A DNA stretch of 64,000 nt from CAVXSP01 sp963764505 (GTDB taxonomy: Bacteria; Acidobacteriota; Vicinamibacteria; Vicinamibacterales; SCN-69-37). Shown here one piece after another: positions 8,915-17,589 of this stretch. The translations under genes and the position numbers were made by a program. Position 1 is the first letter of the stretch; each line of letters opens with the position of its first letter. The stretch is taken from positions 372,001 through 436,000 of the forward strand of contig CAVXSP010000001.1 in assembly GCA_963764505.1 (NCBI GenBank), given 5' to 3'. Below the pieces are notes generated by a model. That model was not told the DNA's origin. It did not search any database and worked only from the letters and a program-made list of their open reading frames with translations.

Positions 8915-9003
8915 TGGTTGGTCTCCCTGGATTGGTCGAATCGTCCTGTCGCAACCACCAACGCTACACCGATTCCGGCGGCCTGGTCATGTCGGCGGTG
9001 CCA

Positions 9004-9015
9004 TATGCTGGACAA
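9004..9015 (+). promoter_or_regulatory. Putative leaderless promoter: -10 TATGCT, 6 nt before ATG
   Basis: TATGCT at 9004-9009 is followed by six bases (GGACAA) and the ATG at 9016, the same geometry as at 6030 and 24765. This supports 9016 as the start of the ATPase gene, since no Shine-Dalgarno sequence precedes either candidate start. Confidence 0.38.
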
Positions 9016-9894
9016 ATGGCGCTGCAGCCAGCCGACGGCAGCGAGACCGGTTCCGGCGCTTCGCCGGCCGGCGCGCCGGCGCCGGTATCGAGCGTTGCCT
9101 TCGACGATGTCTCGTTTGCATTCGACGAGCAGGTCGTGCTGCAGAACGTCAGCTTCAGTGTGCCGGCGGGCAGCCTTCGGTTCCTGCTCGGCGCCAGCGG
9201 CTCGGGCAAGTCGACCCTGCTGAAGCTGATCCTTGGATTGTTCCGGCCCGACTCGGGCCGCGTCCTCGTCAACGGCCGCTGCGTCAGCGAGATGGCCGAG
9301 CGTGATCTGCTGCACCTCCGGACCGATGTCGGCATGGTCTTCCAGGAGAACGCGCTGTTCGATTCGCTCACGGTGGACGAGAACGTCGGGTATCGGCTGT
9401 ACGAAGAGACCGACATGCCCGTCGACGAGGTGCGTGCGCGAGTGGCGGAGGTGCTGGGCTTCATCGGCCTCCGCGAGCTCATCGACCGGATGCCGTCGGA
9501 GCTTTCCGGCGGACAGCGCCGCCGGGTCGCTCTCGCCCGGGCCATGGCGACGCGGCCGGGGCTGCTGCTGTTCGACGATCCCACCACCGGCCTCGACCCG
9601 CTCACCGCGGCGACCGTCGACGACCAGATCGTGAAGCTCCGGGACCTCGAGCACGTGACGTCCATTGTCGCCACGCATCAGATCCGCGACGCGTTCCACG
9701 TGGCCAGCCACCGCGCGGTTCGCGCCGGCGACGAGGTGCGGATCGTGAAGGCCGAGGACGCCGAGGCCAGCGGCGCCGAATTCATGGTGCTGCACGAGGG
9801 CCGGATTCTCTTCGAGGGGCACGGGGCGGAGCTCCTGGCGTCCGGGGACCCGTATCTTCGGGAGTTCCTCTTCAAGACGCTGCCGCCCTGGTAG
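9016..9894 (+). CDS. ABC transporter ATP-binding protein, MlaF-like
   Basis: A 292-residue ABC ATPase. Walker A GASGSGKST is at residues 59-67, the signature LSGGQRRRVALARA and Walker B LLLFDDPTTGLDP follow, and the switch His is in IVATHQIRDAF. The closest class by feel is MlaF (phospholipid/retrograde lipid transport ATPase): VFQENALFDSLTVDENVGY and the C-terminal EFLFKTLPPW fit. The usual partners MlaE (permease) and MlaD (MCE protein) are not adjacent, so it may serve a permease encoded elsewhere. An in-frame ATG at 8989 is an alternative start; 9016 is chosen for the leaderless-type promoter. A Pro/Ala-rich N-terminal tail precedes the ATPase fold. Confidence 0.85.
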   Translation: MALQPADGSETGSGASPAGAPAPVSSVAFDDVSFAFDEQVVLQNVSFSVPAGSLRFLLGASGSGKSTLLKLILGLFRPDSGRVLVNGRCVSEMAERDLLHLRTDVGMVFQENALFDSLTVDENVGYRLYEETDMPVDEVRARVAEVLGFIGLRELIDRMPSELSGGQRRRVALARAMATRPGLLLFDDPTTGLDPLTAATVDDQIVKLRDLEHVTSIVATHQIRDAFHVASHRAVRAGDEVRIVKAEDAEASGAEFMVLHEGRILFEGHGAELLASGDPYLREFLFKTLPPW

Positions 9895-9904
9895 TGTCCG
9901 TCGC

Positions 9905-10090
9905 TCACCGGTGGCTCCAGCTCACGAGCACTCCGGCGCCGCCCTCGGCCACGATTGGGCTGACGACCAGCTCCCGACGCCGGCTCACGGTGACCGCTCG
10001 CCCCGCGATCACGCCCAGCGCGGCGCCGAACGCGACGTCGCTCAGGTGCGCCTTCGCCCGCGCGTACGTCCGCGAAGAGCGAGAGCGCAC
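9905..10090 (-). pseudogene. Possible PAP2-phosphatase C-terminal remnant
   Basis: A short minus-strand frame encodes SSRTYARAKAHLSDVAFGAA followed by a hydrophobic Gly/Ala stretch and VSPIVAEGGAGVLVSW. The pattern R-x(5-7)-A-x-H-LSD-x3-GAALG matches the last conserved block of PAP2 (type 2 phosphatidic acid phosphatase) membrane proteins, whose upstream motifs are missing. The frame runs upstream directly into the 3' end of the kinase gene, as if the 5' part of a PAP2 gene had been replaced. The fragment is short, so chance resemblance is possible. Confidence 0.35.
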
Positions 10091-10112
10091 GGACCCGGGG
10101 TGGTGCGGGAGG

Positions 10113-11738
10113 TCAGTCCGCAGCGAGGGCGGACTCGAGGGCGAGGCTGTCTTCGGCGGACACGCGGGTGGTCAGCTCGACCAGGTGTTTTTCCCACCAG
10201 GCCTGCGCCGACCGGCTGTTCCAGCCCTCGGCCGAGCGGCACCGGAGGAGCAGATCGAGCACGGCCGAGGCGTCCTGCGGGCGGCGTGTCGGGTCCTTCT
10301 CGAGGCAGGCCAGCACGATCGCGTCGAGGTCGGGCGGCACGGCCATCTCGGTCCGCTCGGACGGCGGGACCGGCGGCGCCTCCAGGTGCAGGGCGAACAG
10401 ATCCCGCGGGTCGTCGGCCTCGAACACCGGTTGGCCGGTCAGCAGGTAATAGGCGATGCAGCCGATAGCGTAGACGTCGGCGCGCTGATCGACCTCGGCG
10501 CCGAGGACGATTTCCGGCGCCATGAACGCCGGCGTCCCGGCCGTGGTGTGGAGTCGCCCTGACGGAGCGGCGTCGAACGACCGGCGTCCGTTGAACTTGA
10601 CGAGCCCGAAGTCCAGGACCTTGATGAAGTCGTAGTCGAGCCCCATCCGGCAGACGTAGATGTTCGACGGCGTCACGTCGCGGTGCACCAGGCCGCGGGC
10701 GTGCGCCTCGGCGAGCGAATGGCAGACCTGGCGCAGGAAGAACAGCGCCCGTTTGGCCGGCACCGGCCCGAACTCGCGGATGAACGACTGCAGGTCGCGT
10801 CCCTCGAGCAGCTCCATGACGTAGTAGAACGTCTGGTCGGCGGTCGCGCCGAAGTCGAAGACGCGGATCGTGTGCGGCGAGCTGAGGGCTGCGGTCGCCT
10901 GCGCCTCGTGCTCGAAGCGGCGGAGCATGTCGGTCGTCTCGGCCGGTCCGGCCGTGCCGAGCAGCTCCGGGCGGATGAGCTTGATGGCGGCGGGGCGCGC
11001 CAGCAGCCGGTGCCGCGCCCGCCAGACTTCGCCCATGCCGCCGCGCCCGAGCAGCTCGACGAGCTCGTAGCTCCCGAGCGCCTGGGCCTGGCGCAGCCGG
11101 CATCCGATCCGGTGCAGCACGCGCGCGGGCACCGTGGCGACGACGGCGCACGCGAAGTTCGGCATGTAGAACACGAGCGTGTTCGCCGCCGGTGCTGCAG
11201 GCCCCTGGTGCAGCTGCGCGATCCAGACGGCGAGCGGGTCCGTCGCCGCCGCCGCCAGAGACGCGAGCAGCATCTGGCGCGGCGTGCCGGGCAGAATCAT
11301 CGCCGCGACGAGAATGACCACGGCGTTCCAGGAGATGCCGCGCCCGCCGGCGATCGTGGCGAGACCCGTCTGCGCGTCGATGACCGAGACGGCCGCGGCG
11401 TTCAGCACGAAGAAGAACAGCCCCGCGCGGGTCTTGCGATCGTGCACGTCCGGGGCGAAGCGCACGTAGGCGAACATCAGGAGCGATCCGAGGATCGCGG
11501 CGACCTCCACGCTCACGGTCGGCGCCAAGACCGGGACCCCGATCGTCAGCGGCCGCACGAGCGCGTCCATCGCCAGTCCGTACGTCCACAATCCCGCGCC
11601 GACGGCCGCCGAGACCGCCAGCCGATGGATCTGATCGGCCAGGAGCGCGTCGGGGAGCCGCTGCGACGTCGAGTCAGTGGCGCTCGGCGCCGGAGTGTCG
11701 AGCCGCGGTTCGAGCAGATGGGGCTCAGCCATGGTCAT
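10113..11738 (-). CDS. Membrane-anchored Ser/Thr protein kinase
   Basis: A 541-residue protein with an N-terminal membrane domain (several hydrophobic segments between about residues 40 and 205) followed by a cytoplasmic kinase domain (about 222-500). Kinase landmarks: GRGGMGEVW (231-239), K253 in AAIKLI, E278, HRD at 352-354, N359, DFG at 376-378 and APE-type FMAPEIV. The catalytic loop reads HRDVTPSN, so the usual Lys of HRDLKPxN is Thr356; Asp and Asn are kept. The ATG at 11738 overlaps the stop of the upstream transporter gene (ATGA), implying coupled translation. Target unknown; the coupling suggests it senses or controls the transporter. Confidence 0.88.
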   Translation of the reverse strand: MTMAEPHLLEPRLDTPAPSATDSTSQRLPDALLADQIHRLAVSAAVGAGLWTYGLAMDALVRPLTIGVPVLAPTVSVEVAAILGSLLMFAYVRFAPDVHDRKTRAGLFFFVLNAAAVSVIDAQTGLATIAGGRGISWNAVVILVAAMILPGTPRQMLLASLAAAATDPLAVWIAQLHQGPAAPAANTLVFYMPNFACAVVATVPARVLHRIGCRLRQAQALGSYELVELLGRGGMGEVWRARHRLLARPAAIKLIRPELLGTAGPAETTDMLRRFEHEAQATAALSSPHTIRVFDFGATADQTFYYVMELLEGRDLQSFIREFGPVPAKRALFFLRQVCHSLAEAHARGLVHRDVTPSNIYVCRMGLDYDFIKVLDFGLVKFNGRRSFDAAPSGRLHTTAGTPAFMAPEIVLGAEVDQRADVYAIGCIAYYLLTGQPVFEADDPRDLFALHLEAPPVPPSERTEMAVPPDLDAIVLACLEKDPTRRPQDASAVLDLLLRCRSAEGWNSRSAQAWWEKHLVELTTRVSAEDSLALESALAAD

Positions 11739-13987
11739 ACCATGCGGTCCGACGCCAGCGACGGCCGGAGCCGCAGTTCCTCCAGGTTCAGCACGATGGA
11801 CTGGTTCGATCGCAGCAGATCGGCAATGACTTCCTCGCGCGGGCGCGCCGAGCCGTCCGGACGCGCGGCTGCTCGCTGCTCGATGAAAGGCCAGAGCCGC
11901 TGGCGGATCCCGGGCGGCAGCACGCTCTCGAGGTATTCGAGCGCCGTTCCCTGCAGCCGCTCGTCCTCCGTCTGGAGGCTCCGGAACGCCATCTGGAGCG
12001 GCTCGCTGGGAAGCACGAGCGAGAGGAGCGTGAACACGTGCGCCAGGCTTTCGCCGGCGCGCGTCCGCACGAACTTGTCGAGCGGCGAGGGACCGTCGCC
12101 CGCATCCACGCCGTCGAGCAGCCGCCGGCTCTCCCAGACGCCGCGGCCGACCGCGAGCTCCCGGAGGACGACCGCGAAGATTTGCGCGCTCGGGATCTGG
12201 ATCCAGGGGCTCTTCTCGGCGATCGAGGCGAGCGAGCGCGCCGACTGGTACCGCACGTCGAATCGCGGATCGTCGAGACCCGACATGATCCCGATGGCCG
12301 CGCGCTGGGAGACGCAGACCGAGAACACGCGCGCCAGCCGCCGCCGGATCGCGAAGTCCTGGTTGGAATCGACCAGCGCGTCGACGAGCTGACCGACGTG
12401 CTCCTCGGCGACCTTCCTCAGTGCGAACAGCGCATGGTCGGCGACCTGGTCCCAGGCGAGCAGCGTGATCGCGTGCGGGACCAGCCCGGCGCTCAGGCCC
12501 TCGTCTCTCGAGAGCACTTCGACGACCCGGGCGCGACTGCGCGACCTGAGACTGAGAATGTCGCGCATTTCCGGATCCAGCGCCACGGGGTCGACCGCGC
12601 CGCGAAGCGCCGCGGCCTGCGGCTGACGGGTCGCCACCGGCTCAGCGCCGTCGCGACGGAGGAGCCGCGACGGTCGCATCCCGCTGAGCGTCGTCCGCGC
12701 GTCCATCGGGTCGAATCCGCCCGCGCCCGGAGAGAGATCCGCGAGGCTGCGCTCGAGCGTCCCGACGTAGCCGCGGTTGAGGCGGCTCGCCACGAGCAGC
12801 GCGGCCGTCGAGCAGCCGATCGCCAGCAGGAGGATCGCGCGCGAGTGGGCCGCGGGCGCGACCAGCAGGGCCATCCGCACCAGGCCGCCGCCGACGCCGT
12901 CGCCGAGACGGTCGAAGCCGACGTCGATGAGCGTCTTGGCGGCGCGCTTCTGCCCCGCCGCGATCGGCGTGTAGAAGAGCTCGTACCCGGCCCGGAAGAA
13001 GGAGCTGCGGAACACCGCTTCGCCGCCGCGGGCCACCAGCAGACTGCCGAAGCCCGGCAGGACCAGTCCGGCAAGGCTGCCGGCCAGGATGGCGCCCGAT
13101 GGCGTGCCCGCGGAGACGGCGACGCCGAACCGCTCGAGCAGCACCCGCGAGGCCGAGGTCTGCAGCGCGAACGCCAGCAGCGCCGTCGCGGCGTAGTACA
13201 GCGCGAAGAACCGGAGCAGGTTGTCGCCGCGGCCGAACGTGTCGATGACCTGCGCCTTGAAGAGGTAGTCGACCAGGGCCGCGCCGGTGGTGCCGAGCAG
13301 CACGAGCGCGGCCAGGTTCCGCAGGTACGGCGCCTCGCTCACGACGCGCAGCGCGGAGCGCGAGGACGCCGGCGCCCGGTCCTTCGCCGGTGCCGCCGGG
13401 GCGCTCCCGGCCCGCCGGAGCGCGGCCTCGCGCACGAGCCACGCGCAGGCGAACTGGAGCAGGGCGAGCACGGGGAGCATGGCCGGCACCCCGAACAGGG
13501 CGGCCACGCGCTCGGTCGCGAGTGCGGTCACCAGACCGCCCAGCGTGCCGGCCGCGGCGATATGGCCGTAGCGCCGCTTCGCCGTGTGCGGATCGAACCG
13601 CTCGCTCACGATCAGCCAGAAACCCGATGCCAGCACCGGACCGGCCCCCGAAATGTGGAGATACATCGCCACGGCCGTGCCGAGCGGCGCGCGCGACCGG
13701 ACGATCCACTCGACCAGGAACAGCACGCCGCTGGCGGCGAACAGCGCGGGCACCAGCACCGCCGGGGGGATGCGACGGGCCGCCCGCGCGTTGGCCGCCA
13801 CGAGCAGCATCGAGCAGACCGATGTCGCGACCAGCATCGCCGGCAGCGCCGTGAGGTCCAGCGAGGTCAGGAACAGCGCGTCGCGAACCGCCTTCCCGCT
13901 GACGAACTGCGCGGTGACGGCAGCGGCGCCCATCATCGCGACGATGACCGCGCGGGGGGTGCCGTTCGTCTCCTGGTCGATGCGCAT
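11735..13987 (-). CDS. NTT-like (ATP/ADP exchanger/MFS-type) membrane protein with C-terminal HEAT-like repeats
   Basis: A 750-residue protein. The first about 400 residues carry around 10-12 hydrophobic segments; the N-terminal VSGKAVRDALFLTSLDLTAL resembles the start of nucleotide-transporter (NTT/Tlc) family proteins in free-living bacteria. The last about 300 residues are soluble and helical, with repeat-like units (for example DPRFDVRYQSARSLASIAEK) typical of HEAT repeats, as in other bacterial NTT-HEAT fusions. Substrate is unknown; free-living homologues are not proven nucleotide exchangers. It forms a two-gene operon with the downstream kinase (4-bp overlap). It is divergent from the kinase-TPR gene, with about 77 bp between starts. 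Confidence 0.75.
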   Translation of the reverse strand: MRIDQETNGTPRAVIVAMMGAAAVTAQFVSGKAVRDALFLTSLDLTALPAMLVATSVCSMLLVAANARAARRIPPAVLVPALFAASGVLFLVEWIVRSRAPLGTAVAMYLHISGAGPVLASGFWLIVSERFDPHTAKRRYGHIAAAGTLGGLVTALATERVAALFGVPAMLPVLALLQFACAWLVREAALRRAGSAPAAPAKDRAPASSRSALRVVSEAPYLRNLAALVLLGTTGAALVDYLFKAQVIDTFGRGDNLLRFFALYYAATALLAFALQTSASRVLLERFGVAVSAGTPSGAILAGSLAGLVLPGFGSLLVARGGEAVFRSSFFRAGYELFYTPIAAGQKRAAKTLIDVGFDRLGDGVGGGLVRMALLVAPAAHSRAILLLAIGCSTAALLVASRLNRGYVGTLERSLADLSPGAGGFDPMDARTTLSGMRPSRLLRRDGAEPVATRQPQAAALRGAVDPVALDPEMRDILSLRSRSRARVVEVLSRDEGLSAGLVPHAITLLAWDQVADHALFALRKVAEEHVGQLVDALVDSNQDFAIRRRLARVFSVCVSQRAAIGIMSGLDDPRFDVRYQSARSLASIAEKSPWIQIPSAQIFAVVLRELAVGRGVWESRRLLDGVDAGDGPSPLDKFVRTRAGESLAHVFTLLSLVLPSEPLQMAFRSLQTEDERLQGTALEYLESVLPPGIRQRLWPFIEQRAAARPDGSARPREEVIADLLRSNQSIVLNLEELRLRPSLASDRMV

Positions 13988-14041
13988 GGGTGCGTCCAGT
14001 CATGAACGCGACACCAGGCAGCAAACCCCGCAGGAACCGGG

Positions 14042-14047
14042 TAAACT
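14042..14047 (+). promoter_or_regulatory. Putative -10 element TAAACT for kinase-TPR gene
   Basis: TAAACT at 14042-14047 fits TANNNT and lies 17 bp before the ATG at 14065, in the AT-richer gap between the divergent transporter and kinase genes. A GGAG lies only 2 bp from the ATG, too close for an ideal ribosome-binding site. Confidence 0.35.
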
Positions 14048-14064
14048 CCTGCAACAGCGGAGAA

Positions 14065-16971
14065 ATGCCGTCCTCCCACCTTCGCGCCAAAGACGTCTTC
14101 CTCCAGGCGCTGAGTATCCCGATGCCACGCCGGGAGGCGTTCGTGGCCGAGGTGTGCGGAACTGACGCACGCCTTCGGCAGGAAGTGGAGTCGCTCCTCG
14201 CCTATCACGAGGACGGGATCAGCCAGGGCACCGGGCCGGCTTCGAAGCCGACCGGACGGCAGTTCGACCCGGGCGAAGTGTTCGCCAGCCGCTATCGCGT
14301 CATCGCGCGGCTGGGACGCGGCGGGATGGGAGAGGTCTGGCAGGTCGAGGACCTCGTGCTCGGGACGCCGGTCGCCCTGAAGTTCATCCGATCCGGGCGG
14401 GACGGCGCGGTCGCCGGCATTCTCAACGAGGTGCGGCTGGCCCGGACGATCACCCATCCGGCGGTCTGCCGCGTGTTCGACGTCGCCGAGGCGAACGGCG
14501 AGGTGTTCTTCTCGATGGAGCTGGTGCGGGGCGAGGACCTTGCCTCGCTCATGAAGCGCGTCGGGCGGCTTCCGTCGGAGAAGGTGGTCGACATCGCGCG
14601 TCAGCTCTGCGCGGGCCTGGCGGCGGCGCACGCCGAGGGCGTGTTGCACCGGGATCTGAAGCCCGCCAACGTGCTGATCGACGAGAACGGGCAGGTGCGC
14701 ATCACCGACTTCGGGATCGCGGTCGAGCGCGTGGGCCCGGGCCAGCACGCGCCGGTCGGCACGCCCGGCTACATGGCGCCGGAGCAGCTCCTGCCCGGCG
14801 CACCGCTGACCGAGCGCACGGACGTGTATGCGCTCGGCGTGCTCCTGTACGAGCTGGTCACCGGGCAGCATCCGTTCAATCGCGCGGGGACGCGGCGCCA
14901 GCCGACGCGGCCCTCCACGCTGGTGCAGTACATCGACCCGCAGCTCGAACACGTGATTCTGCAGGCGATCTCGCCGGATCCGCGCGACCGACCGGCCTCG
15001 GCGGACGCGGTCGCGGCAGCGCTCTCGAAGGCGTCGCCGGCCGAGCCACGGCGCAGCAAGATCTGGCGGCTCGCGGCCGCGCTGGCCGCGGCGGTGGTCC
15101 TCCTGGCGGTCGTCGTCCTGGCGGTGCCCGCGTTCTTCTCGGGGAGCGCCAGCGGGCTCACCGAGCAGGACACGATCGTGCTGGCCGACTTCACGAACAC
15201 GACGGGCGAACCCGTGTTCGACGGGACGCTCAAGGTGGCGCTGGCGGTCGCGGTCGAGCAGTCGCCGTTCCTGAAGGTGTTTCCGGACGAGCGCGTGCGC
15301 GAGACGCTGCGCCTGATGAACCGTTCGCCCGACGAGCCCGTGACGCGGGACATCGCGCGCGAGATTGCCCAGCGGGAGCAGCTGAAGGCGCTGTTTGCCG
15401 GATCGATCGCGCCGCTCGGGCGCAACTACGTCGTGGCGATCGAGGCGATCAACGCGCTCTCGGGCGACGTCATGGCGCGCGAGCAGGTCGAGGTCACGGG
15501 CAAGGAGCAGGTGCTCACCGCCCTCGGCGGCGTCGCCTCGAAGCTGCGCGAGAAGCTCGGCGAATCGCTCGCGTCGATCCAGAAGTTCGACGTCTCGCTC
15601 CCGAGGGCGACGACGGCCTCGCTCGAGGCGCTGCATGCCTACGCGCTCGCGCTCGACGAGGGCCGCATGAATCTCAGCCTCCAGGCGATTCCGCACCTCA
15701 AGCGGGCGATCGAGCTCGATCCGGACTTCGCCATGGCGCTGGCGCAGCTCTCGGGCGTCTACGCCAACACGAACCAGACGGCGCTCGCGCCGGAGCTGTC
15801 GCGGCGGGCGTTCGCGCTCCGCGATCGGGTGAGCGAGCGCGAGCGCTTCTTCATCTCCTGGCGCTACTACCGTGACGCCGCGCAGGCGTGGGACAAGGCG
15901 CTCGAGCTCGCGCAGTCCTGGACGACGACCTATCCGCGGGAGGCGTTCGCCTTCAACAGCCTCGGCGTGGCGTACATCTACATGGGTCAGTACGAGCGGG
16001 CGGTCGAGCCGTTCAAGCAGGCCATGCGGCTCGATCCCAAGTTCGTGCCGCCCTACTCGAACCTGGGCGGCGCCTACATGGCGCTGAACCGGTACGCGGA
16101 GGCGACGGCGGTACTGAACGACGGCGTGGCGCGGCAGATCGGCTTCAACGGCAACCATCGCATGGCGTATCTGATCGCCTTCATCGCGGGCGACCAGGCC
16201 GCCATGGCGAGGCACCTGAGTGAATCGGTGGGACTCGGGACGACGAACGCCGCCTTCGGCTGGCAGGCGCACGTGAGGGCGTTCCAGGGCCGCGTGTCGA
16301 ACGCGCACGACGAGTTCCGCGAGGGCGTGCAGATGGCGTTGCAGGGCGGCTTCAAGGAGGTCGCTGCCCAGCTCTCCATCGAGGACGCCGAGGCGCACGC
16401 CATCGTCGGCCAGTGCGCGGAGGCGCTGCGGGAGGTGAGACAGGGGCTCGACCTCAGCCGGGACAACTTCTCGCTCGAGCGCGCGAGCCGCGTGTTCGGG
16501 TTGTGCGACGCCGCCCACGAGGTGGCGCCGCTCGTCGCCGAGCTCGCGCGCCGCTACCCGGACGCGACGCTGACCAACCGCGTGTCGCTGCCGGTCACGC
16601 AGGCCATCGAAGCGAGCCGCCGCGGCGAGTGGACGCGCGCGGTCGAGATTCTCGACGCCGTGCGCACCTACGATCACTCGCCCTGGTCCGAGTTCTGGCC
16701 CGCCTACCTGCGCGGGCAGGCACGGCTGCAGCTCAGGCAGCCGGCCGATGCGGCCGCGGAGTTCCAGTCGATCCTCGACCACCGCGGCGAGGCGCCGGTC
16801 TCGCAGCTGTACCCGCTGGCGCAGCTCGGGCTCGCGCGGGCGGCCGCCGCCAGCGGCGATCACGGGCAGGCGCGCGCGACGTACGACGCGTTCCTGAACC
16901 TCTGGCGCGATGCGGATGACACGCTGGCGCCGCTGCGCGAGGCGCGGCTCGAGCGCGCCCGCCTTCGGTAG
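14065..16971 (+). CDS. Ser/Thr protein kinase with transmembrane helix and periplasmic TPR region
   Basis: A 968-residue PknB-type kinase. An N-terminal segment (LRQEVESLLAYHED, 38-50) typical of these proteins precedes the kinase domain: GRGGMGEVW (84-92), VALKFI, HRDLKPAN (195-202) and DFG (215-217), all canonical. A transmembrane helix (about 335-357, rich in A/V/L) leads to a long extracytoplasmic part with TPR-like repeats (for example FAFNSLGVAYIYMGQYERAV). The start at 14065 is chosen because homologues begin close to the LRAKDVFLQAL helix. An ECF sigma factor gene follows 13 bp later, a pairing common in Acidobacteria and Planctomycetes, suggesting the kinase acts on or with that sigma factor. 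Confidence 0.9.
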   Translation: MPSSHLRAKDVFLQALSIPMPRREAFVAEVCGTDARLRQEVESLLAYHEDGISQGTGPASKPTGRQFDPGEVFASRYRVIARLGRGGMGEVWQVEDLVLGTPVALKFIRSGRDGAVAGILNEVRLARTITHPAVCRVFDVAEANGEVFFSMELVRGEDLASLMKRVGRLPSEKVVDIARQLCAGLAAAHAEGVLHRDLKPANVLIDENGQVRITDFGIAVERVGPGQHAPVGTPGYMAPEQLLPGAPLTERTDVYALGVLLYELVTGQHPFNRAGTRRQPTRPSTLVQYIDPQLEHVILQAISPDPRDRPASADAVAAALSKASPAEPRRSKIWRLAAALAAAVVLLAVVVLAVPAFFSGSASGLTEQDTIVLADFTNTTGEPVFDGTLKVALAVAVEQSPFLKVFPDERVRETLRLMNRSPDEPVTRDIAREIAQREQLKALFAGSIAPLGRNYVVAIEAINALSGDVMAREQVEVTGKEQVLTALGGVASKLREKLGESLASIQKFDVSLPRATTASLEALHAYALALDEGRMNLSLQAIPHLKRAIELDPDFAMALAQLSGVYANTNQTALAPELSRRAFALRDRVSERERFFISWRYYRDAAQAWDKALELAQSWTTTYPREAFAFNSLGVAYIYMGQYERAVEPFKQAMRLDPKFVPPYSNLGGAYMALNRYAEATAVLNDGVARQIGFNGNHRMAYLIAFIAGDQAAMARHLSESVGLGTTNAAFGWQAHVRAFQGRVSNAHDEFREGVQMALQGGFKEVAAQLSIEDAEAHAIVGQCAEALREVRQGLDLSRDNFSLERASRVFGLCDAAHEVAPLVAELARRYPDATLTNRVSLPVTQAIEASRRGEWTRAVEILDAVRTYDHSPWSEFWPAYLRGQARLQLRQPADAAAEFQSILDHRGEAPVSQLYPLAQLGLARAAAASGDHGQARATYDAFLNLWRDADDTLAPLREARLERARLR

Positions 16972-16984
16972 ACACGTTCGTCCG

Positions 16985-17521
16985 ATGTCCACCAAACGGC
17001 ACGAGGCCGCTGAGCTGTTTCCGGTGATCTACGGCGAGCTGCGCCGCATGGCCGGCCGGTATCTGTCCCGCGAGAGGCGGAACCACACGCTGCAACCGAC
17101 GGCGCTCGTCCACGAAGCCTGGCTGAAGCTGCAGCACGACCGCGGCGCGCAGCTCCACGGCCGCACGCACGGCCTCGCGCTCGCCGCGCAGGCGATGCGC
17201 CGCCTGCTCGTCGATCACGGGCGGCATCAGAAGCGCGACAAGCGCGGAGGCGGCGAGCAGCCCGTCGTGCTCGACGATCTGCTGAAGGCTGCAGAGACCG
17301 AGCCGGTGCCCGTGGAGGACCTGCTCACCCTGGAGTCCGCACTGACACGGCTCGAAGCCGAGGATGCCCGTGCGGCGGAAGTCGTGATGCTCCGATTCTT
17401 CTCCGGCATGTCGAACCCGGAAGTCGCCGAGCACATGGCCGTTTCGCTGCGAACCGTCGAGAGCGACTGGACCTTCGCCAAGGCATGGCTCAGGCGGGAG
17501 CTGGCCGGCGAGAAGGGGTGA
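16985..17521 (+). CDS. ECF RNA polymerase sigma factor (TIGR02999-like)
   Basis: A 178-residue sigma-70 family factor. Region 2 contains LQPTALVHEAWLKL and LAAQAMRRLLVDHGRHQKRD, hallmarks of the TIGR02999/ECF group associated with Ser/Thr kinases. Region 4 is EVVMLRFFSGMSNPEVAEHM and VSLRTVESDWTFAKAWL, a helix-turn-helix that would bind the -35 element. No anti-sigma factor gene is adjacent; the neighbouring kinase probably takes that regulatory place, which is established for related clades and inferred here. It starts 13 bp after the kinase gene, so the two are likely one transcript. Confidence 0.92.
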   Translation: MSTKRHEAAELFPVIYGELRRMAGRYLSRERRNHTLQPTALVHEAWLKLQHDRGAQLHGRTHGLALAAQAMRRLLVDHGRHQKRDKRGGGEQPVVLDDLLKAAETEPVPVEDLLTLESALTRLEAEDARAAEVVMLRFFSGMSNPEVAEHMAVSLRTVESDWTFAKAWLRRELAGEKG

Positions 17522-17589
17522 AGGCCGGACTCGCCTGAACGCGGTGCCCGCAGGCTATCGATCGCCGCCCGGCTCCGTCTAAGGGAGTC

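Noticed and set aside
8914..9015. Longer N-terminal extension of the ABC ATPase (in-frame starts at 8914 and 8989)
   Set aside because: The extension overlaps the start of the divergent VOC gene and the promoter-like TATGCT; it shows no conserved sequence.
13933..16995. About 1020-codon minus-strand frame antisense to the kinase-TPR gene
   Set aside because: Arg/Leu/Glu-rich with no motifs, and the plus strand carries clear kinase and TPR sequence.
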